This document shows, piece by piece, positions 43,724-53,262 of a stretch of DNA of 64,000 nucleotides (position 1 is the first letter of the stretch; each line of letters opens with the position of its first letter). The stretch covers positions 4,026,481 through 4,090,480 of the forward strand of contig NZ_AP025591.1 in assembly GCF_023169945.1 (NCBI RefSeq). The letters run 5' to 3'. The notes below the pieces were generated by a model that saw nothing but the letters and a program-made list of their open reading frames with translations, ran no database searches and was not told where the DNA came from. A program made the position numbers and the translations under genes. Origin of the DNA: Anaeromyxobacter oryzae (GTDB lineage: Bacteria; Myxococcota; Myxococcia; Myxococcales; Anaeromyxobacteraceae).

Positions 43724-44962
43724 TCACTCCGTTCGCATGGCCTCGACCGGATCCAGCCGCGACGCGCGCGCCGCCGGGTAGATCCCGAAGAGGAGGCCGG
43801 CCGCCGCCGCGGAGCCGACCGCGAGCGCGATCGACCAGGCGGGCACACGGGCGGGGAGGAGGTCGAGGCCGCGGGCCGCGACCGCGACGGCGCCGCCGAG
43901 GGCGACGCCGAGGAGCCCGCCGGCCACCGAGAGAACGAGCGACTCCACGAGGAACTGGGCGAGGATGCGCCGCCGCCGGGCCCCGAGCGCCATCCGGAGG
44001 CCGATCTCGCGGGTCCGCTCGGTCACCGAGACCAGCATGATGTTCATGATGCCGATGCCCCCGACGAGCAGGGACAGGGCGCAGAGCCCGAACGTGGCGG
44101 CGCCCACCAGCCGCGCGAGGTCGTCGAACAGGTTCGCGGCCGTCTCGTTCGAGAAGACCTCGAAGTCGTCCTCCTCCTGCGGCGCGAGCCCGCGGCTCCT
44201 GCGGAGCGCGGCCTTCACCTCCACCATGGCCTGCGCCTGGTCCTCGATCGAGGTCGCGCGGACGGCGATGCTCGTGTTCCGCGACCGGCCGATCACCGCG
44301 TCGTACGCGGTCCAGGGCACCACCGCGAACCCGTCCTTCGACTCGAGGCCGAGCACGGTCCCCATCCGCTCGGCGACGCCGATCACCTCGAACGGCACGC
44401 CCCGGATCCGGACCTCCTGGCCGACCGGGTCCTCGCCCGGGAACAGCAGGTCCGCCACCGCGGCGCCGATGAAGGCCACCCGCCGCGCGAGCGCGACGTC
44501 GACGTGCGACAGGAAGCGGCCGCGCGCGACCGTGAACGCGTTCGCGAACTCGTAGTCCGGGACGGCGCCGATGACCTCGATCTCGGAGCGGGTCCGGCGC
44601 GCGCGCGTGGCGAGCGCCTCGGGCCGCCGGCCGCTCTCCTCGACGGAGACGTAGGCCACGTGGGGCAGCGCCCGGAGCGCCTCGCCCTGCTCGCGCGTGA
44701 TGTCCTTCCGCCGGGCGTACCGGTGCCACTCCGCGTGGCCCATCACGATCATCGGCCACTTGTCGACCCGGAACGCGCCCGCCTCGAGGAGCGCCATCTG
44801 GCGCGTCACCTCGACCCGCAGCCCCTCCGTGAGGGACATCATGGCGACGACCGTGGCGGCGCCGATCACCACGCCGAGGGCGGTGAGGAGGGACCGGAGC
44901 GGGCTCGCCCGGAGCGCGCCGAGCGCCATCCCGGCGTCGTCGAGCGGGGCGGGGGTGCGCAT
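43724..44962 (-). CDS. MacB/FtsX-type ABC transporter permease
   Basis: A 412-residue permease with the MacB layout: one N-terminal helix (LRSLLTALGVVIGAATVVAMMS), a large periplasmic MacB_PCD domain (about 45-270), then three C-terminal helices in an FtsX domain (ALSLLVGGIGIMNIMLVSVTERTREIGLRMALGARR, GIYPAARASRLDPVEAMRTE). No ATPase or membrane-fusion gene is adjacent, so its partner must be encoded elsewhere. The ATG lacks a Shine-Dalgarno, but TACACT ends 9 bases upstream. Confidence 0.9.
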   Translation of the reverse strand: MRTPAPLDDAGMALGALRASPLRSLLTALGVVIGAATVVAMMSLTEGLRVEVTRQMALLEAGAFRVDKWPMIVMGHAEWHRYARRKDITREQGEALRALPHVAYVSVEESGRRPEALATRARRTRSEIEVIGAVPDYEFANAFTVARGRFLSHVDVALARRVAFIGAAVADLLFPGEDPVGQEVRIRGVPFEVIGVAERMGTVLGLESKDGFAVVPWTAYDAVIGRSRNTSIAVRATSIEDQAQAMVEVKAALRRSRGLAPQEEDDFEVFSNETAANLFDDLARLVGAATFGLCALSLLVGGIGIMNIMLVSVTERTREIGLRMALGARRRRILAQFLVESLVLSVAGGLLGVALGGAVAVAARGLDLLPARVPAWSIALAVGSAAAAGLLFGIYPAARASRLDPVEAMRTE

Positions 44963-44971
44963 CGGGGAGCG

Positions 44972-44977
44972 AGTGTA
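44972..44977 (-). promoter_or_regulatory. -10-like box of the MacB-type permease
   Basis: TACACT on the minus strand ends 9 bases before ATG 44962, with no ribosome binding site between. It is part of the window-wide leaderless pattern. Confidence 0.45.
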
Positions 44978-45048
44978 GCGCGAGGCGGGCGCCCCTGGGG
45001 CGCGGCGTGCGCGAGCCCCGGGCCCGGCCGGCCGTTAGGAACGACGCG

Positions 45049-45657
45049 ATGGAGCCCGTTCCCGTGCTCGTCGTCTCCCCGGACCCGCTCGCGCGCGGCG
45101 GCCTCGCGGCGCGCGTCGCGGCTCGCGCGGAGCTCGCGCTCGCCGGCGAGTCGGCGCCTCGCGACGCCGGCCGGCTCGCGGCCGAGTCGGCGCCGGAGGT
45201 CGTGCTCTGGGACCTCGGCGCGGGGCCGGGCGGAGCCGGGGGCCTCGCCGCGCTGGGCGACGTCCCGGTGCTGGCGCTCGCGGCCGACGAGGCGCAGGCG
45301 GCGGAGGCGCTCCGCGCAGGGGCACGCGGCGTGATCTTCCGCGGCGCGCCGCCCGAGGTCCTCGCGGCGGCCGCCATCGCGGCGGCGCGCGGCCTCGAGG
45401 TGCTCGACCCCGCGCTCGCCGGCGGGTTCGTGCGTCCGCCGGAGGCCCCCGAGCCGGACGAGCCGCTCACGCCGCGCGAGCGCGAGGTGCTCGCGCTCCT
45501 GGCCGAGGGGCTCGCGAACAAGGCGATCGCGTCGCGCCTCGGGATCTCGGAGCACACCGCGAAGTTCCACGTGAACGCGATCCTGTCGAAGCTCGGGGCG
45601 GGATCGCGCGCGGAGGCGATCGTCCGCGCCGCGCGGATGGGGCTCGTGGTGCTCTAG
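45049..45657 (+). CDS. NarL/LuxR-family response regulator
   Basis: A 202-residue regulator. The receiver domain is short and unusual: the phosphoacceptor is probably Asp in VVLWDLGAGPGG, and the usual acidic pair is replaced by SPDPLARG. The C-terminal LuxR helix-turn-helix is intact (LTPREREVLALLAEGLANKAIASRLGISEHTAKFHVNAILSKL). The reduced acidic pocket raises the chance of phosphorylation-independent control. No kinase is adjacent. AGGA lies 9 bases before the ATG. Confidence 0.85.
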   Translation: MEPVPVLVVSPDPLARGGLAARVAARAELALAGESAPRDAGRLAAESAPEVVLWDLGAGPGGAGGLAALGDVPVLALAADEAQAAEALRAGARGVIFRGAPPEVLAAAAIAAARGLEVLDPALAGGFVRPPEAPEPDEPLTPREREVLALLAEGLANKAIASRLGISEHTAKFHVNAILSKLGAGSRAEAIVRAARMGLVVL

Positions 45658-45753
45658 CGGCACCCGGCCGCGCCGCCCCTCCGGGAGCGGCCGGCCTTCG
45701 CCGTGCGCGCTACCTGGACGCCAGGCGGCGTGGTGCCGCGGCGGGAGGACGCG

Positions 45754-46263
45754 ATGGCGGAGAACGAGGAGCTCGAGCGGAAGGGGCGGGCCGGAGTGGA
45801 CGCCCTGGGGGGCGCGCAGGCGGCGCGGGAGCTGCTCGAGCGGGAGCGCTTCGGGGTGCTCTCCACGATCTCGCGGCGGTACCCGGGCCATCCGTACGGC
45901 ACCCTCGTGCCGTACGCGCTCGACGCGCGAGGCGCGCCGCTCCTGCTCCTCTCGTCGCTCGCCCAGCACACGCAGAATCTCGAGGTGGACCCGCGGGCGT
46001 CGCTGCTCGTCTTCGACGCGGCCGCGGCCGCCGGCGATCCGCGCACCGCCGCGCGGCTCACGCTCGTCGGCCGCGTCGCGCGGGTCGGCGAGGCCGGGCG
46101 GCCGGACGCGGAGGCCCGCTACGCCGCGCGCCACCGGGGCGCCCGCGGGCTCCTGAGCCTCGACTTCGCGCTGTACGTCCTCGAGCTCCAGGAGGCGCAG
46201 TTCGTCGGCGGGTTCGCCGCGGCCGCGTTCCTGGAGCCGAAGGAGCTCCTCGGCGGCGCCTGA
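45754..46263 (+). CDS. Pyridoxamine 5'-phosphate oxidase-family (HugZ-like) protein
   Basis: A 169-residue flavin- or heme-binding split-barrel protein. The N-terminal half shows the PNPOx strand pattern (RELLERERFGVLSTISRRYPGHPYGTLVPYALDARGAPLLLLSSLAQHTQNLEVDPRASLLVFD, given here in sections of the fold), with Arg/Ser residues for phosphate contact; the C-terminal part contains FALYVLELQEAQFVGGF, a HugZ-type heme-utilisation segment. The function is probably heme or flavin related. GGGAGGAC lies 6 bases before the ATG. Confidence 0.75.
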   Translation: MAENEELERKGRAGVDALGGAQAARELLERERFGVLSTISRRYPGHPYGTLVPYALDARGAPLLLLSSLAQHTQNLEVDPRASLLVFDAAAAAGDPRTAARLTLVGRVARVGEAGRPDAEARYAARHRGARGLLSLDFALYVLELQEAQFVGGFAAAAFLEPKELLGGA

Positions 46264-46280
46264 GGTCACTCGCTCGCCCC

Positions 46281-46338
46281 GAGCCCGTCGAAAGGCAAGC
46301 CGCGCGAGCTCGTGGTTCGACAGGCTCACCACGACCGG
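46281..46338. repeat. GTTCGACAGGCTCACCACGA-type repeat pair
   Basis: GAGCCCGTCGAAAGG (46281-46295) and GTGGTTCGACAGGCTCACCA (within 46311-46338) are the two arms of an imperfect palindromic repeat in the gap between convergent genes. A related copy is at 41714. Confidence 0.55.
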
Positions 46339-46347
46339 TCGCTGGCA

Positions 46348-47301
46348 TCACGCCGGCGCGCCGGACCCGTCCACCGCCGGGACGTGCCGCGCCGCCTCCC
46401 GCCCGCGGCGCCGCTTCCTCGCGAACGCGGCCGCGAGCGCCGGGATCAGGTCCTCCTCGCGCCACCGCTCGAGCACGCGCCGGAGCTCCTGCTCCTGACG
46501 CGTCCGGTCCCGCCGCACGTCCTCGAGCAGCGCCCGCGCCGTGACGCGGGCCCGGGGCGGCGTCCGCGGGCCGAGGTCCGCGAGCCGCTCGATGCGCACG
46601 TCCGTGTCGTGCAGGGCGCCGAGCCGCTCCTGCAGCGGGACCAGCTCCGCGAGCAGCCGCTCCGCGGCCTCGGGTCGGCCGTCCTGCACGAGCTCGCCGA
46701 GATACCGCACCCGCTTCGCGGCGATCCGCAGCCGGTGCGCGGGAGCGGGCGCGGGGTCCGCCTCCGCGGCCTCGGCGCGCCGCCCGAGGCGGCGCAGCGC
46801 GCGCCGGAGCTCCTTCGCGATCCGCTTGCCTCCGAGCCGCCCCTTCCCGCCGGCGGCCTGGGCGCTCCGCTCCAGGGCCGGCGCGATCGCCCCCGCCCAC
46901 CCCCGCAGCGCGCGATGCAGCTTCTTCTCGAGCCTCGGTCGCGCCGCGTCGACGGCATCCGCGAGCGCCCGCGCCCCGGCGGCGCGCGCGCCGCCCGCCG
47001 CGCCTCGCAACCACTCCCGCTGCACCTGGACGTCGCGCACCGCGCCGAGCGCGTCCTGCAGCGCCTTCACCTGCCGCTCGAGCGCGAGGAGGTCGGCGTC
47101 GCCGAACAGCTGGAGCGCGGCCCGGAGCCGGCGCGCCGCGACGCGCATGTCGTGCACCGCATCCGGGTCGGGCTCCCCGTCCCCGGAGAGGGCGCCCTCG
47201 TACCGGCGCACGTCCGCGAGGCGGGCCCGCACGAGGAGCGGGCCGGCCAGGGACAGGCGCGCGTGCGGTCCGAGCCCGGGCACGTCCGTGGGCTTCGACA
47301 T
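46348..47301 (-). CDS. CHAD-domain protein
   Basis: A 317-residue all-helical CHAD protein. Conserved His/Arg/Lys-rich helices are DAVHDMRVAARRLRAALQLF near the start, LQDALGAVRDVQVQREWL, and HRLRIAAKRVRYLGELVQ with ERLGALHDTDVRIERL in the second repeat. The basic faces bind polyphosphate, and CHAD proteins associate with polyphosphate granules. It lacks an attached CYTH triphosphatase domain. GGGGC lies just before the ATG. Confidence 0.92.
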   Translation of the reverse strand: MSKPTDVPGLGPHARLSLAGPLLVRARLADVRRYEGALSGDGEPDPDAVHDMRVAARRLRAALQLFGDADLLALERQVKALQDALGAVRDVQVQREWLRGAAGGARAAGARALADAVDAARPRLEKKLHRALRGWAGAIAPALERSAQAAGGKGRLGGKRIAKELRRALRRLGRRAEAAEADPAPAPAHRLRIAAKRVRYLGELVQDGRPEAAERLLAELVPLQERLGALHDTDVRIERLADLGPRTPPRARVTARALLEDVRRDRTRQEQELRRVLERWREEDLIPALAAAFARKRRRGREAARHVPAVDGSGAPA

Positions 47302-47347
47302 GCCCCTCGAGCTTGGCCAGCCGGGAGAGGCCCCGCAACGCGGCGGA

Positions 47348-48742
<1,395 letters not shown>

Positions 48743-48790
48743 GCGCCACCTGTAACCCGCGGCGCGACGGCGGTCACTCCCCGCGGGGCC

Positions 48791-49177
48791 TCAGCCGATC
48801 GTCACCTTCCGGACGCCCCGCTCCTCGAGCCAGCGCGCCACGCGGTCGCGCTGGTCGCCCTGGACCACGATGGCGTCGCCCTCGACGCCGCCCCCGCACC
48901 CGAGCGCGCGCTTGAGCGCGTCGGCCCAGCCGGCGAGCGCCTTCGGCGCGAGCTCGAGCTTCTCGACCACGGTCGCCTCCTTGCCGCCGCGGCCCTTGCG
49001 CTCCATGCGGACCACCGCGCGGGCGGGCGCCTTCTCCGGCGCCGGGGAGGACGAGGCGGCGGCAGCGGGGGACGGGGCGGGCGGCGTGTAGCCGGCGGGG
49101 AGCCGGTCGCGCAGGGCGGCCAGGGCCGGGTTGAACGGACCGGCGGGCGCATCGACGGGGGGCTTCTTCTTCGTCAC
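48791..49177 (-). CDS. SUI1/eIF1-like translation factor (YciH family)
   Basis: A 128-residue protein. Residues 1-55 are a Lys/Pro/Ala-rich linker; the rest is a SUI1 domain (VVRMERKGRGGKEATVVEKLELAP, LKRALGCGGGVEGDAIVVQGDQRDRVARWLEERGVRKVTIG, cited as the fold's two halves). The domain binds the small ribosomal subunit and affects initiation fidelity; bacterial YciH is linked to stress inhibition of translation. It starts at a GTG overlapping the TfuA gene stop by 4 bases and is the last gene of the YcaO-TfuA unit. The coupling suggests a shared role. Confidence 0.9.
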   Translation of the reverse strand: MTKKKPPVDAPAGPFNPALAALRDRLPAGYTPPAPSPAAAASSSPAPEKAPARAVVRMERKGRGGKEATVVEKLELAPKALAGWADALKRALGCGGGVEGDAIVVQGDQRDRVARWLEERGVRKVTIG

Positions 49178-50490
49178 CGGGGGCTCCTCGGGCGCGGGCG
49201 CGAAGGCGAGCGGGAACGGGACTGCGAGCTCGACGGCGACTGCGAGCGGGAAGCGCCCGCCTTCCTCCGTCCGCCCCGAGGGTCGCGTCGCCGCGTCCGC
49301 GGGGACGCGAAGTCGAAGGGCGAGCCGCCCGGAGGCGCCGCCACCCGGAGCGCCTCCTCGAGCCATGCGCCGGAGAGCCGCGCCGCGAGCGCGAGGCCCT
49401 CCTGCCATGCCGGGCCGTCGGGGACGAGCCGCTCGGCCAGCGCGAGCGCCCTGGCGTCGAGCGCGAGGTCCTCGGCGAGCCTGCGGGCGGCGCCTTCGTC
49501 CAGCCCGAGCGCGGCGAGGAAGGCGGCGCGCCGCCGGGGCGGCACGCCGGCCCGCGAGAGCCAGGTCCGCTCCGCGGCGGCGGCCTCGTCGTCGCTCGCG
49601 CGGAGGCCGAGCGAGCGCGCGAACGCGGCGACGAGCGCCCGCCGCAGCCCGTCCGCCGCCAGGCGGCCGGCGTCGGGGCGGCGGGCGAGCGCAGCGACGA
49701 CCGCGCCGGACGGCACGGCGCCGCCGCCCGGCAGCGCGGAGGCCGCCCGCGCGAGCCGCGCGCGGCGGAGGTGCGAGGGTGGGGGCGGGACCTCCGGGCG
49801 CGGCGGCGGCGGCGCGCCGGCGCGCCGGGCGCGCGCGAACGCGGCCGCGGCCTCGACGGTGGCGCGGGCGTCGGCGGCCTTGAGGTCCGGCACGCGCGGA
49901 AGGAACGCGCCGAGACGCGTCCGGGCGGCGGGCGCGAGGCGCGCCGCGCCGAGCACTGCGGGCCAGGTGCGCTCGCGGTACGGGATGGCCGCGGCCGCGG
50001 CCACGAGCGCGGCCGCCTCGCGCGCCGACGCGGCCCGCTCCCGGCGGGCGGCGTCCGCGGCGGCGCGGACCTGCACGAGGGGCAGGGTGAACGCCCGGAA
50101 GCCGGTCTCGGCGCCGCCGTGCAGGAGCGCGACCTCGCCGTCGTCGACGAGGACGCCGTCGCGGTACCACGCCGCGATCCGGCCGACGCCGACCACGCCG
50201 AACCGGGCGAGCTCAGCGGCCCGGAGCGCGCCCATGCTCGCGCCGCCGAACACCGCGACGCCGGCGTCGAGCGCGGCGAGGAGCTCGCGGTGCCAGACGG
50301 ACGGCGTCGTGTCGAAGAGCCCGTCCACGAGCGCGATCGCCAGCGGCCGCTCCGGCAGGACCGCGAGGACGTCGCCGGCGCGCGCCGGCGGGAGCACGCG
50401 GCAGGGCGCGACGGCCCGCGCTGCCGCGGGCGAGAGCGAGGGGCCGAGGAAGGCGACCACGTCGGCCGGCCGGAGGCGCGGCGGTCTCAC
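49174..50490 (-). CDS. TfuA-like protein with long C-terminal extension
   Basis: A 438-residue protein. Residues 10-130 form a TfuA core: VVAFLGPSLSPAAARA, IALVDGLFDTTPSVWHREL, FGGASMGALRAAELARFG and DDGEVALLHGG, all conserved in the family. TfuA proteins help YcaO enzymes install backbone thioamides, supplying or hydrolysing a sulfur donor. The next 260 residues are Ala/Arg-rich helices without recognised homology, and the last 40 are an Arg/Ser-rich tail (repeats of SRSPSRP). The GTG start overlaps the YcaO stop; its own stop overlaps the SUI1 start. Typical TfuA proteins are much shorter or lack this tail. Confidence 0.88.
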   Translation of the reverse strand: MRPPRLRPADVVAFLGPSLSPAAARAVAPCRVLPPARAGDVLAVLPERPLAIALVDGLFDTTPSVWHRELLAALDAGVAVFGGASMGALRAAELARFGVVGVGRIAAWYRDGVLVDDGEVALLHGGAETGFRAFTLPLVQVRAAADAARRERAASAREAAALVAAAAAIPYRERTWPAVLGAARLAPAARTRLGAFLPRVPDLKAADARATVEAAAAFARARRAGAPPPPRPEVPPPPSHLRRARLARAASALPGGGAVPSGAVVAALARRPDAGRLAADGLRRALVAAFARSLGLRASDDEAAAAERTWLSRAGVPPRRRAAFLAALGLDEGAARRLAEDLALDARALALAERLVPDGPAWQEGLALAARLSGAWLEEALRVAAPPGGSPFDFASPRTRRRDPRGGRRKAGASRSQSPSSSQSRSRSPSRPRPRSPR

Positions 50491-51620
50491 TGGAGGAGCT
50501 CCGAGACGAGGAAGCCGGGCACGAGGACCTTCACGGCGTGGACGCCGGGGGGCGCGGGGAGGTCGGCGGCCACGACGCGGGACAGGCCGGCGGCGTCGAG
50601 GTGGCGGAGGACGCGGCGCAGCCCCGCGGCCGGCGACGGGACCTGCGCGGACGGCATCGCCCGGGCGCTCCGGCGCGGACGGATCACGGCGCAGAGCGCC
50701 GCGAGCGGCGCCGCGGCGTCGCGGTCGCCGTGGAGCACGTCCTCGCGGGCGCCGTGGATCTCCGTCGCCCGGGATTGACAGGCCTCGAGGAGCGCGGCGG
50801 CGAGCGCGGCGTCGCGGTCCAGGCGGCAGGCGTAGCCGGCGGCGACCGGCACCGGCGCGCCGTGCGGATCCACGAGGAGCGCCGCAGCGACCGCGACCTC
50901 GAGCTTGGCCCCGCAGTCGACGAGGTGCACCGCGAACCCGCGCCGGACGAGCTCCGCGCGCGCCGCCGCCGTCCGCGGCGCCACCGCCGCGAGCGACGCC
51001 GGATCGACGAGCCGGGCCGCGAGAGCCGTCTCGGTGAAGCCCTCCGGCAGCGCGCGGGCGAGCTGGTCGCGCTCGATCGCCTCGAGGAGCGCGTGCAGGA
51101 GCGCGGCGTCGCGGTTCGGGTGCGCCCCCATCCCGTTGGAGCTCCAGGAGAGCACCGCCGGCCCGAGGGGCGGCGCGCCCGGCGGCGGGCAGGAGACCGC
51201 GACGGCTGGGACGAGGGCGCGGCGCGCGCCCCGGCCGCCGCCGAGCGCCTCCGCCTCGCGCCAGCTCACGACGAGTGAATCCCAGGAGGGGTCGGCGCCG
51301 GGCGCGAGGTCCGCGAGCGAGACCACCTCCGCGTCCGGCGCCGCGGCGCGGAGCGCGTCCACCGCGCCGGACGGCCCGGGCACGGGCTGCTCCGCGGCCC
51401 ACAGCTCCACGGCCTCGAGCAGCGCGCCGCGCGCCGCCTCCTCGAAGGTCGCGCCCTTTCCGTTCGTCACCTGCAGGACGTGGCCCGCCGGGCGGACCGC
51501 GCTCGCCACCTCGACCCCGGTCCGGTCGAGGCCGGTGAGCCGCGCGACGCGCGTGACGCCCACCGCCGCGGCGACGCCGGCCAGCGCTCCGTCCCGAAGA
51601 GGGTGAGGGTCCCCGCGCAC
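50487..51620 (-). CDS. YcaO-domain cyclodehydratase/thioamidase
   Basis: A 377-residue YcaO protein. The ATP/Mg site is seen as [20 protein letters not shown] and [21 protein letters not shown], with the N-terminal [24 protein letters not shown] block and a C-terminal VKVLVPGF. YcaO enzymes phosphorylate a peptide backbone amide; with TfuA the product is a thioamide. It is the first gene of YcaO-TfuA-SUI1 and has no fused E1-like or ocin-ThiF domain. GTG 51620 is preferred because TATAAA ends 6 bases upstream, the leaderless layout seen elsewhere. A longer start would run into the divergent peptidase promoter. Confidence 0.9.
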   Translation of the reverse strand: MRGDPHPLRDGALAGVAAAVGVTRVARLTGLDRTGVEVASAVRPAGHVLQVTNGKGATFEEAARGALLEAVELWAAEQPVPGPSGAVDALRAAAPDAEVVSLADLAPGADPSWDSLVVSWREAEALGGGRGARRALVPAVAVSCPPPGAPPLGPAVLSWSSNGMGAHPNRDAALLHALLEAIERDQLARALPEGFTETALAARLVDPASLAAVAPRTAAARAELVRRGFAVHLVDCGAKLEVAVAAALLVDPHGAPVPVAAGYACRLDRDAALAAALLEACQSRATEIHGAREDVLHGDRDAAAPLAALCAVIRPRRSARAMPSAQVPSPAAGLRRVLRHLDAAGLSRVVAADLPAPPGVHAVKVLVPGFLVSELLQ

Positions 51621-51626
51621 CGCGGC

Positions 51627-51632
51627 TTTATA
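51627..51632 (-). promoter_or_regulatory. TATAAA box of the YcaO-TfuA-SUI1 operon
   Basis: TATAAA on the minus strand ends 6 bases before GTG 51620. It is the best -10 match in the 59-base gap between the divergent YcaO and peptidase genes and implies a leaderless transcript. Confidence 0.55.
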
Positions 51633-51679
51633 TCTCGTCGGACGAACCTTTCGGCGTCCTTCCCAGCAGAGGAGCACGC

Positions 51680-53083
51680 ATGTCCGGCACCCCGGTCGAG
51701 CTGGCGCTCGCCCACTACGAGAAGAACGCGGCGATCTACCTCGACGAGCTGAAGCGGCTCGTGCGGATCCCGAGCGTGTCGTTCGCCGGCTTCCCGGAGA
51801 TCGAGGTGAAGCGGAGCGCCGACGCGGTGGCGGAGCTGCTCCGGCGGCGCGGGTTCGAGAAGGTCGAGGTGCTCACCGTGGAGGGCGCGCACCCGTACGT
51901 CTTCGGCGAGCGGATGGAGGCGCCGGAGGCACCCACGCTGCTCCTCTACGCCCACCACGACGTGCAGCCGGCGGGCGACGCCGAGGCGTGGCGCTCGCCG
52001 CCGTTCGAGCCCACCGAGCGCGACGGCCGGCTCTGGGGGCGCGGCGCCGCCGACGACAAGGCGGGCATCCTCGTGCACGCCGCCGCCGTCGACGCCTGGG
52101 TCCGCGGGGCGAAGCGGATGCCGCTCAACGTGAAGATCGTCATCGAGGGCGAGGAGGAGATCGGCTCCGAGCACCTCGGCGAGTTCCTCGCGAAGTACCG
52201 GTCGCGTCTCGACGCCGACGCGATGGTGCTCACGGACACCGGCAACGTCGACGTGGGCGTCCCCTCGATCACGGTGGCGCTCCGCGGGCTCGTGACGGTG
52301 GACGTGGAGGTCCGCGCGCTCGAGCAGAGCGTCCACTCGGGGATGTGGGGCGGCCCGGTGCCGGATGCGGCGATGGCGCTCGCGAAGATCCTCGCGACGC
52401 TCGTGGACGCGGACGGCCGCATCGCGATCCCGGGCGTGTACGACCGGGTCCGCCCGCTCTCCCGCGAGCAGCGCGAGGCGATCGCGGCGCTCCCCGTCAC
52501 CGTGGACGCGTTCCGGCAGCAGGCGCGGATGCGGCCCGGGGTGAAGCTCCTCGGCGAGGGCCACCCGCTCGAGGTGAACTGGTGGCAGCCGGCGCTCGCC
52601 GTGAACGCGATCCAGGCGTCCACCCGCAAGGACGCCCGGAACATCATCAACGACGTGGCGTGGGCGAGGGTGGGGATCCGTCTCGTCCCCGACATGGACG
52701 CCGCCGAGACGCGCGAGCGGCTGGTCGAGGCGCTGAAGCGCGCGGCGCCGTGGGGTGTCGAGGTGACGGTCAAGCCGGAGACGGCGGGCGCGCCGTGGAT
52801 GACCGACGTCGCCCACCCCGCGTTCGGCGCCGCGTTCCGCGCCCTCGAGAAGGGGTTCGGCAGGAAGGCCCTCGCGATCGGCTGCGGCGGGTCCATCGGG
52901 TTCGTGGAGCCCTTCGCGAAGGCGCTCGGCGGGGCCCCCGCGCTCCTCATCGGCGTCGAGGACCCGTCCTCGAACGCCCACTCGGAGAACGAGAGCCTGA
53001 ACCTCGGCGACTTCCAGAAGGCGATCCGTAGCGCGATCCACCTGTACGCGGAGCTCGCGGGATCGCTGCGGAAGGGCGCCTAG
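51680..53083 (+). CDS. M20-family dipeptidase/carboxypeptidase
   Basis: A 467-residue zinc peptidase. Metal ligands are His in [10 protein letters not shown], Asp in [10 protein letters not shown] (bridging), Glu pair in [10 protein letters not shown], Asp in VLTDTGN and His in NAHSENES. The dimerisation domain is inserted at about 215-385 ([13 protein letters not shown]). It belongs to the CNDP/PepV-like dipeptidase branch. GAGGAG lies 6 bases before the ATG. It is divergent from the YcaO operon and shares a 59-base promoter region with it; no functional link is evident. Confidence 0.93.
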   Translation: MSGTPVELALAHYEKNAAIYLDELKRLVRIPSVSFAGFPEIEVKRSADAVAELLRRRGFEKVEVLTVEGAHPYVFGERMEAPEAPTLLLYAHHDVQPAGDAEAWRSPPFEPTERDGRLWGRGAADDKAGILVHAAAVDAWVRGAKRMPLNVKIVIEGEEEIGSEHLGEFLAKYRSRLDADAMVLTDTGNVDVGVPSITVALRGLVTVDVEVRALEQSVHSGMWGGPVPDAAMALAKILATLVDADGRIAIPGVYDRVRPLSREQREAIAALPVTVDAFRQQARMRPGVKLLGEGHPLEVNWWQPALAVNAIQASTRKDARNIINDVAWARVGIRLVPDMDAAETRERLVEALKRAAPWGVEVTVKPETAGAPWMTDVAHPAFGAAFRALEKGFGRKALAIGCGGSIGFVEPFAKALGGAPALLIGVEDPSSNAHSENESLNLGDFQKAIRSAIHLYAELAGSLRKGA

Positions 53084-53262
53084 GCGCCGGGTGCGGCCGG
53101 CGTACCACCCGACGCCCATCCGATCGGGGACGCCCTGCGGCGTGCCGGGCCTCGGCTGCTCGCCCCCCGACTGCAGCGCATCCCATGGCCCCCCGGTGTC
53201 CCAGCGTTATGATGATGCGCCGCTGGCACGCCCCTCACGGGCGCCGCGACGAAGGAGCCTGG

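Noticed and set aside
49174..51632. Classical RiPP biosynthetic cluster
   Set aside because: YcaO and TfuA are present, but no precursor peptide, exporter or protease is co-encoded, and the neighbours are housekeeping genes. A protein target fits better.
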